A stretch of 64,000 nucleotides of DNA from Mytilus galloprovincialis (Eukaryota > Mollusca > Bivalvia > Mytilida > Mytilidae): the NCBI RefSeq assembly GCF_965363235.1, contig NC_134846.1, positions 4,097,001 to 4,161,000 of the forward strand. Reading direction: 5' to 3'. Under the pieces are notes generated by a model. That model was given only the letters and a program-made list of their open reading frames with translations. It was not told where the DNA came from and searched no databases. Positions 56,997 to 64,000 of the stretch are shown one piece after another. The position numbers and the translations under genes are program-made. Position 1 is the first letter of the stretch. Each line of letters starts with the position of its first letter.

Positions 56997-58460
56997 CATG
57001 CGCGTAGCTACGTTTACGTCAAAACGCCCGGGCGTACACTTGAATTTGGCAAAAAAAAAAAAAAAAAATACATCTTAATAAAATTAAAAGAATTAAATAA
57101 CAGTACACCAACCTTCTATGTCTTTCTTCAATGGCTTGTAATTGCGAATAAAAAAGACGAAAAATTTTATCATATGATATATTTGTTCATTTTCTGTCAA
57201 AGTCTTTATACCGTGAATCCTATACTCACTTTCCTTTATTTTTTTAAAGCAATTCATTATATATGTGCTAAGATTCGATAGTGTGGTTTTTTTTTTGTCG
57301 AGCCAGTGCCATTTATGTCGCAAAAGCGAGACATTTCGATCTTAAATTTCGTCAGCGGTGCCAATAGTATAACTATGTAGATGTAGGTTCAGTATATTGT
57401 TTAAAGTTTTAAGATTTTAATAACTTTAATTGTAAAACCTTCGTAACATTTTACGGTACCTGGACAAAAACTGTTGATTGTCAAAAGAGTATCCAGAGTA
57501 TAATGAAGAAATTATATATGATGAGCTTTCCCGTATTTTATGGATAAAAGGAATTTCTTTTTGCATTTACAGTCTGAGGTTAAAATGTGTTACATGTCAA
57601 GTGCTTTGTTAAACATTCGTCGAATTTAATGAAACTTTATTGAAGTTTTTTTTTCATGGTTAATTTCAGAAGCAAAACTTTTTTCGTTCATTTTCCGTGT
57701 AACTGTGTCTGTTATAATGACAGACAGACTTATCTTTACGCAATTTAATTCAGACGATCTAGAATTTTTGTCGCGTTTGTTTCGAGAGACATTGATGTGT
57801 CCTTTGTAGACGATACGAGCGTCTGGCGCAAAGACAAAATTTCAAAGCTGGTATCTATGATGTGTTAATTTTCGTGATAAATTTATAAACCCCCATAGTT
57901 TGTCATGAAACTTGTGCAGAAAGTAATATTCCTGACCAAGAAAAAATATCTAATGAAAATATTTGATTTGTTTAAATCCTGTAATGGACGGATAAATAAT
58001 TTTTCGCGGGGAGAAATCCAAGGCGAGAACCAGGGTTCCATAGAGAACCCTTTACAAGTTTTAATATTTCACCTGAACAACTCATTTACGAAATTTGCAA
58101 ATGAAAATGTGTTTTTGTTGATTGAGTGCTTTACTCCAAGGCTCCCTAATACTTTAATCATATTTGAAAGTAACTGGTATTAACGTTTATTCCAAAGCCA
58201 ATGACCGTCATTAAATTCTAAATAAACACAATGAATAGATAAAACACCAAAAAGAAACAGTTTTTAATCTAAATGTTGTTATTGATGAGTTTCCATTGAC
58301 AGGAATGGTAATTTGTCATTCTCGATAACGCTTAAACTTCCGGAGGCTTCACCCCCGCTAATCCACTACCAACAGGTTCTTTGGAATGGATCCGCTTGGG
58401 CCTTCAGGTCCCTCAACAAGGTTCGGGCGTACACATAAAAATGACCTAGCTACGCCACTG
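56997..58460. mobile_element. 1.46-kb non-autonomous element, TSD CTCTT
   Basis: The left end is CATGCGCGTAGCTACG and the right end TAGCTACGCCACTG, imperfect inverted repeats sharing GCGTAGCTA. CTCTT flanks it (56992-56996 and 58461-58465), and the interrupted repeat unit resumes exactly after it (TAAATATAAATGACTG), which proves the insertion. No intact transposase is seen; a 92-codon frame at 57905-58183 has no recognisable domain. The ends fit a hAT-like group with 5-bp duplications. Confidence 0.88.
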
Positions 58461-58739
58461 CTCTTAAATATAAATGACTGTCTTAATGAACTTATTGATT
58501 CTAAGAATAATTTAATGCCAGCCTCATCAAACTGACGTTTAGCCAATTTACTGTTTAAATTAAAGATTTATGATAAATTTAATAACTGGACTATTCTTTT
58601 TAAAGATTTTCACCAGCTACTGTCGTAATAAATTCAAAGACGAGTACATGTATGACGTATTCTGTATTATCTGACCTATAGCACTGCTGTTAATTTCTGT
58701 GTAAGTATTAGATAAAATACAAAGGTAACAAAGAAACAG

Positions 58740-58863
58740 GCCGGTAACAACCGTTGCCGGATAGTTTTTCTGCACGAGTAGTCAGGTCAAGGTCCGAGGT
58801 GATAGCCGAGGACCTTGACCTGACTACAAGTGCAGAAAAACTATTCGGCTGGTTGTTACCGGC
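58740..58863. repeat. Long imperfect hairpin, about 55-bp arms
   Basis: The left arm runs from GCCGGTAACAACC to GTCAGGTCAAGGTC, the right arm from GACCTTGACCTGAC to GGTTGTTACCGGC. The loop is about 14 bp and is itself partly palindromic. It may be a minimal foldback element. Confidence 0.8.
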
Positions 58864-59198
58864 AAGTTTATTTTCAATTTGTTACTTTTGTTTTTTATCT
58901 GACTTGTACGACGTTTCAATAAAGTAATAATACATTCTGCAAGACTAAACATTTGAGAAACTTAGATAGCCATAAAGCAGTAAATGTAAGTTATAATAGT
59001 ATAAACACATTATGTTTTCATTTCCCTTTAACCGAGATTTTTTTTAAGAAAAATAATCAGGAATCTTATAATTTGATAAAAAAGAACCATTTCAAGTAAA
59101 AGATGAATGCTGTACACATTTAAGACTTTTTAAAATGCAACTTCGTAAGAAAGTAATATACTAAAGAAATATACTGGATGAAATAGAAAGCCGAGAGC

Positions 59199-59231
<33 letters not shown>

Positions 59232-59493
59232 TCATTTTAAAACAAACAGGCTGTGATCTTTATTTTTGATGAAAAAATGCAGAATGTGCCATTCAATCCC
59301 CCCATCCCCCCTTAAAAAAAATCGTAAAAATCGCGCGTTTGTTGCCAAATACATGAATTTAATATTCAAGGATTGGAGGTCCCGTGGGTTGGAACAACCC
59401 TTTTTTGTATGATCAATGCATTTAAATGGGGACATAAAGTTGGACCCCCCCCCCCCTGTTTTGTCCTGGATTTGGACCTGGATCCGCCACTGA
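59199..59493 (-). repeat. Poly(G) tract and partial CAGTGGCGGATCC element
   Basis: A G run of about 28 starts at 59199. A C run near 59445 is followed by TGGATCCGCCACTG ending at 59493, which is a minus-strand end of the CAGTGGCGGATCC family. The other end is not identified. Confidence 0.5.
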
Positions 59494-60064
59494 TATAAAT
59501 TCGATAACAATATAAATCTATCAAAAGAATGAATTTCCCACTTCATTAGTAATAATTTTTTTTATGAAAAAATGGATTTTGTCTAAATATTAAAAATTTA
59601 TATATATTCAGGCATACATGTATACTTTATTTTTTTTTTTAATTCATGCTCGTCTCTTAGATCTGCAAGTGTTGATCGTGATTAAACACGTGTTACAATA
59701 TGATCCAATCGCAGCTTACCGTCCAAAATTGATGACATAAGTTGAATGATTTTCTTCTAGATTTGCTGCTTATTTGGACGCGTATTACATGAACACTTTT
59801 TGTTTATATTGTTCAATCGTCTATTGGTGAGTTGATAGGGATGTTATCTTTTGATATTACATCCCAGCTCCTTTGTTCTAACAGGGGTGATCTGAGCCGT
59901 ATCACCCATACCAGATCACCCCAGTTTGAATTTCTTTGTTATGCATGCTTTCCTTTATTCTGTAACATTTTGGCGGGAATGTCAAATCTACTATAAAACT
60001 TATAATTAAATATACAATTATAAGGAAAAGACTATCTATCAAAATTCACGTAGAAAAAATCCAG

Positions 60065-60200
60065 GGGATATACTGTGATTCGAACTCAAGACCTTTAGCA
60101 TATCAAGCCATGACACAACCACTACACCAGGTATCAAGCCATGACACAACCACTACACCAGGTATCAAGCCATGACACAACCACTACACCAGGACGACTG
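60065..60200 (-). repeat. tRNA-derived segment with a triplicated 31-bp A-box region
   Basis: On the minus strand a TGGTGTAGTGGTT A-box and a GAGTTCGAATC B-box (60077-60087) are in tRNA-like order and distance. The A-box part is repeated three times with a 31-bp period (60101, 60132, 60163). Stems do not pair well, so this is a tRNA pseudogene or tRNA-derived SINE head and not an intact tRNA. Confidence 0.55.
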
Positions 60201-60761
60201 GATACAAACTGTATGTAATTTAACATACTTAAAGGAAGCAAGATATTTTTATAAGTGGGGCGAGTTGTCAGACCTTTATTCAGTGGAGTTTAAACTCTTT
60301 TCGTTAATAAGTGAGTTGTCAGTGATTGTTTAGTTTGATTTTACACTTCTTCAAAAGTGGGGCGAGTCGGTAAACAAGAGTGGGGGATTGTTTTCATAAA
60401 GTGGCATTGGCCAGTGGGGCGAGTTGACATTATTTGATATCTACTCATCGTGTTCGGGGGTCAAAAAGGGTATAAATCCTATAGTAATGTATAAAGTATG
60501 TTATAATGGTTTTGTGGCGTTCTTAACTAGATTTTATGAATTGTAAATGGTTTTTCGTCTAATCTAAAACAGCTGGGATGTAAACTAGTTATCCCACTCG
60601 GACTTGGTGTGTCAGTGTTAGATCACCCTCTGGCCTTCGTAAATATAACGGAACTATAAATAATTGTTGTACACGTGGGAGTTTAAGCTAGCTATAGAAC
60701 AATGTTTTGTATCACCATTAATTGTCTTTTGAAAATAGCAGTACCAAGTTATGAACATAGC

Positions 60762-62043
60762 CATGCGCGTAGCTACGTTTACGTCAAAACGCCCGGGCGT
60801 ACACTTGAATTTTGCAAATAAAACAAATCATCGACATAGAATAAGAAAAACTGGTCAAAAGCACATCAGCCTTGTGCTTCTTTTTTTAATGGATTGTAAT
60901 TTTGAATAAAAAGGGACTTAATTTACTCAAATAGATCAATTTAATATATTTTGTTCGAATCTTTTGTAAAAGTCTGAACCCACTATGAATTCTACGTACT
61001 CTTATATTTAAAGCAATTCACTATCTGCTCAGATTCGATATGCTGTTTGTATTTTTGTCGAGCCTGTGATGTTTGTCCCAAAAACGAGACAAAGCGGCGT
61101 CAATATTTAGGTTCCGAATGTGGATAAAGTCTTTTGAATGACTCTCCGTGAAATTTTACGAAAGTTATACAGAAACTGTTTATGATCAAAAGAGTATTCA
61201 GAGCAATATAATAATGCAATTATATCTTTAATTTTTGCCGCATTTTAAGGACAAAATGTTTTTCTTTCTGCAATTTATAAGTGGTCGCAGTTTGGGCTTA
61301 TATTTTGTTATTTCTCAATTACATTAACTACTTGTCGAACCTTCATCGAAATTTATGAAAATGCCGAAGAAGCTTTTTCTATGACTAATGTCTAAAGCTA
61401 AAATTTTAAAAGCATTTGTTTTCGTTCATTTTTCGGTTCTTTTCTGATATCTGATAGACAGATAGCCGGACTCTTCTTTACGCAATTAATTGTTTTACAT
61501 GGTCAATTTATAAACCTTCAAAGAAAAAAATATCAATAGAAAATTTTAGACGGGTAGATTTTTTAAAATCCGTTTAAAGGAATGATAGATTGATTTACTT
61601 TTTGTGGAAGAAATCCTAGGTGTTCCAGATTTTTTTTATATTGCACCTCTTAAAAATATTTTTTTCCGTGTTCATTAAAAGGGGCTTTTGTTGATTGTAT
61701 GCTCACTCACGGCACCATTTAAACTTATTTAAAAGTAATATTGGTTTGGACGTTTTCTCTAAAACCAATGACCATTAGCCTATCTTCCAGTTTAACACGA
61801 TGAATAAGTTAAAATATTACAAAATTTAAAAAAAAATAAACCATTTAGATTCAAAAGTATGTTGTTATCAATGATTTTTTACTGACAGGAATCATTATGG
61901 TATCTCATTCTAGATAGATTTCGGGGGTTTCGTCCCTTTCGAACCCACTACCAACAGGTGCTTTGACATTGAGCGGTTGGCACCCCTCATATCCCTCGCC
62001 AAGGTTCGGGCGTACACGTAAAAATGACCCAGCTACGCCACTG
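60762..62043. mobile_element. 1.28-kb non-autonomous element, TSD ATAGC
   Basis: It starts CATGCGCGTAGCTACG and ends AGCTACGCCACTG, like 56997-58460, to which its ends and parts of its interior are clearly related. ATAGC flanks both sides (60757-60761 and 62044-62048). It has no coding capacity. Confidence 0.87.
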
Positions 62044-62811
62044 ATAGCCGTTGTTTTCAGTCGTTTGATTTGTGGATTTAGTTGAGGGCTTGTTTTTTGT
62101 TAGGTCTGACGAACTTCTCCCTTTTTGCACTAACGGCCATATAAATATAAAAACAAGCTTGCGTTCGTCAAACGTAAAACCGTTAAATCGCTTATTGACG
62201 GTGGCAACTCTTTAACTACAGTTTTGTTATTCCTTAAATTGTAGCCACTCGACACAACCTTAAGCTTTTTAAATCGTTCGCTATAAAGGATTATTTAATT
62301 GATTTGTGTCTAACGTTACTTTTATAACTCATAGCTATTTCATGACGGTCAATACTTACTTATGCATGTGTTCTACTTTTCTAATTAACACGTATTATTT
62401 TAGTCCTGTTTCACACAATTACTTTAGACGCATTGACGAAACACGTTTGACCTTAAATGTTTACTAGATATTTACGTCATATTATGTTTTTGTTTTCACA
62501 GTTTTACTATATATAGGTCATACAGGTTTTGAATTTGTATTTGTGTTAGCGTGACTATTGAGGGCAAGTATTTATAAGTTTTATTGTTTTTTTTTTTTAA
62601 TTTCGGATTTTTTAATTTTATTACAGTTTTATTAGTGCTATTTTTCAAATGCTGTGGTAAACATGGAATAGCAAATGCTAAAACACCCAGTTAACCTGCG
62701 AAATAAAAATGCTGGAGATATACATAAATGAATTTCAGCAATTGTGAATACAATGAAAGAATGAAAACTGCATAAAAGCAATTATATAAAGCAGAATACT
62801 ATAAATCTTGA

Positions 62812-63183
62812 ATGATGACCTTCCCATATAAATTTTTACACAAGATGATATGTTCTCGACGCCTTTGCATGTTTTTTAAGCCGAGCACTGACAGATCTAC
62901 ACTGTTCTCTGGTCCTCTGAGCTTCAATGATGAAAGGATATATGACAGAATGGTTCATTTGGATATAGTTATAGCGATGACAGATAACACGATCCATGCG
63001 TCAGAAAATACCATTTTTGTAGATCTTTTTTGTCAATTAGTAACAATTGATATTACGATTGCTGACTCGCAAATTCTCGCGAGAATTGCTGAAATTTATA
63101 TTGCTATGATCATCTTTGTTTGTGACTTGATTAATTCTGTTGATTGCTTTAATATTCCGAAAGTAAAAAGCTGCTGTTTATAA
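62812..63183 (+). CDS. Unrecognised 123-codon ORF
   Basis: An ATG-started frame in AT-rich DNA, with no repeat match inside the window. The second half is hydrophobic (ITIADSQILARIAEIYIAMI) and could be a membrane helix or random. No domain is recognised, no neighbour supports it, and no splice partner was found. It could be a chance frame or part of an exon of a host gene continuing beyond 64000. Confidence 0.2.
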   Translation: MMTFPYKFLHKMICSRRLCMFFKPSTDRSTLFSGPLSFNDERIYDRMVHLDIVIAMTDNTIHASENTIFVDLFCQLVTIDITIADSQILARIAEIYIAMIIFVCDLINSVDCFNIPKVKSCCL

Positions 63184-64000
63184 AATTTGTCTCATGGTTG
63201 GGGCTAAATCATGTCTTGCTGTGTTGTTTACTTACGAACAAAAAAATGATAGATATGAAATAATATAAATAATGCCAGTAGTATTATTCTAAGCAATTTC
63301 TAGAGAATCAATTTGAAAAACACAATTTTTTTGTCTCTTGTCGTTTATAACTCATCAAATGTACATGGATTAATTACAGTGTGTTTGAACAAATTATTTT
63401 GCTACAGGTCAATTTAAACAGATTTGTATTCCTAATTTCACCGTTATATTGTCTGCGTTCTTAAATTCGACACATGAGTCTAATGATTTCTTTTAAGAAT
63501 CAATAACAACACTTTTACAGAATCGTCCAAAGGCGTTATAAAGCAACTTCTATTTAAACGTTTATTAGATCTTTATAATTGTGTGGTTTGATTCAATGCA
63601 AACTCTGTGATACGTCAGTCGGAGACGTATATATTTTCCTACAGAAGGACGTTCAGATTAGAATGTGTTGATATCAGTACGCAATGATTTTCTCTGTGTC
63701 AGTTGGATCTTCTTCAACAGTGGATGCATATTTGTTTTGTCATTAATCGAAAGCAGGTAAGAAAAAATATGTTTTAAATAATTAATTATAATTTAATTAT
63801 ATCTTATAAAAAAAACTTGCCCTTATTTAACTTAGAAATGGAATTTTACTAATTTAATTTTAAATGAAAATGCAGTTAGCTTAATAATTTTTTTATATAT
63901 TAAACGATTAACGAATGATCTGTTTCAGTGATGTTATCAGCATGTATACGACTTTTTGTCTGATATATATATGATATCATGTAGCTACATCAAGCGTTTT

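Larger units (their letters stand above)
47788..64000. other. Right flanking DNA without a recognised gene
   Basis: AT-rich DNA dominated by repeats described in separate entries: 40-bp and 68-bp tandems, the second poly-G/C foldback copy, palindromic CAGTTCTA arrays, a 309-bp tandem duplication, two related 5-bp-TSD elements and a tRNA-derived segment. Frames at 48279-48554, 57905-58183 and elsewhere fall in repeats or lack domains. The only longer open frame of note is 62812-63183. Confidence 0.5.

Noticed and set aside
57905..58183. 92-codon plus-strand frame
   Set aside because: It lies within the non-autonomous element at 56997-58460, has no recognisable domain and no counterpart frame was seen in the related element at 60762.
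59161..59493. A complete CAGTGGCGGATCC element with duplication ATATA
   Set aside because: ATATA occurs on both sides, but the left end reads CTGGATG and not a CAG-type terminus, so only the right end is accepted.
60065..60200. A functional tRNA gene
   Set aside because: The boxes are present, but acceptor and T stems do not pair well and the A-box segment is triplicated.

Overview
The window looks like an AT-rich animal genome, most likely a bivalve mollusc and perhaps a mussel. That is an inference from spliced genes, very long intergenic DNA and several interspersed repeat families I associate with bivalves (for example one whose 3' part reads like GAGTTGTCTCATTGGCA). I see no convincing host gene. 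The window is a stack of nested transposable elements.

Layout. (1) 1-6506: flanking DNA with short MITEs and old repeats, no gene. (2) 6511-47783: one Ty3/gypsy-type LTR retrotransposon. Its two 237-bp LTRs (6511-6747 and 47547-47783) are identical by eye and are flanked by a direct repeat ATAG. It carries gag (7434-9758), pol (protease and the start of reverse transcriptase 9728-10902; the rest of RT, RNase H and integrase 42124-45316) and, in the position where env sits in retroviruses, a third ORF (45455-47248). That ORF encodes a TatD-type metal-dependent nuclease behind a zinc-finger N-terminus. (3) 10903-42123: a 31,221-bp CACTA (En/Spm, CMC group) DNA transposon sits inside the RT part of pol. 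It has 250-bp terminal inverted repeats beginning CACTAGTAGC and a 3-bp target-site duplication AGT. (4) 47788-64000: flanking DNA rich in tandem repeats, foldback sequences and MITEs, no recognised gene.

The CACTA element carries two gene systems. On the plus strand, a TNP2/Transposase_21-type transposase lies at 25254-26557, with a C-terminal exon at 27345-27932 and a possible 37-nt first exon at 17713-17749. The middle of the transposase, which should hold the last part of the catalytic core, appears to be missing. On the minus strand a four-exon gene (30738 down to 20118) has consistent GT-AG sites and phases and would encode 309 residues. It is unrecognised and is a candidate accessory (TnpA-like) protein. 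Its exons interdigitate with those of the transposase gene. The rest of the 31 kb is padding: a hAT element, 5-bp-TSD elements, a foldback element with a possible captured exon, LINE tails and bivalve repeats.

How it fits together. The order of events is legible: the gypsy element inserted recently (identical LTRs), and the giant CACTA then jumped into its RT gene, splitting pol. The most unusual items are the intact TatD-nuclease ORF inside the retrotransposon and the very large, nested CACTA with interleaved opposite-strand genes. All identities, boundaries and splice sites were read by eye without database searches.
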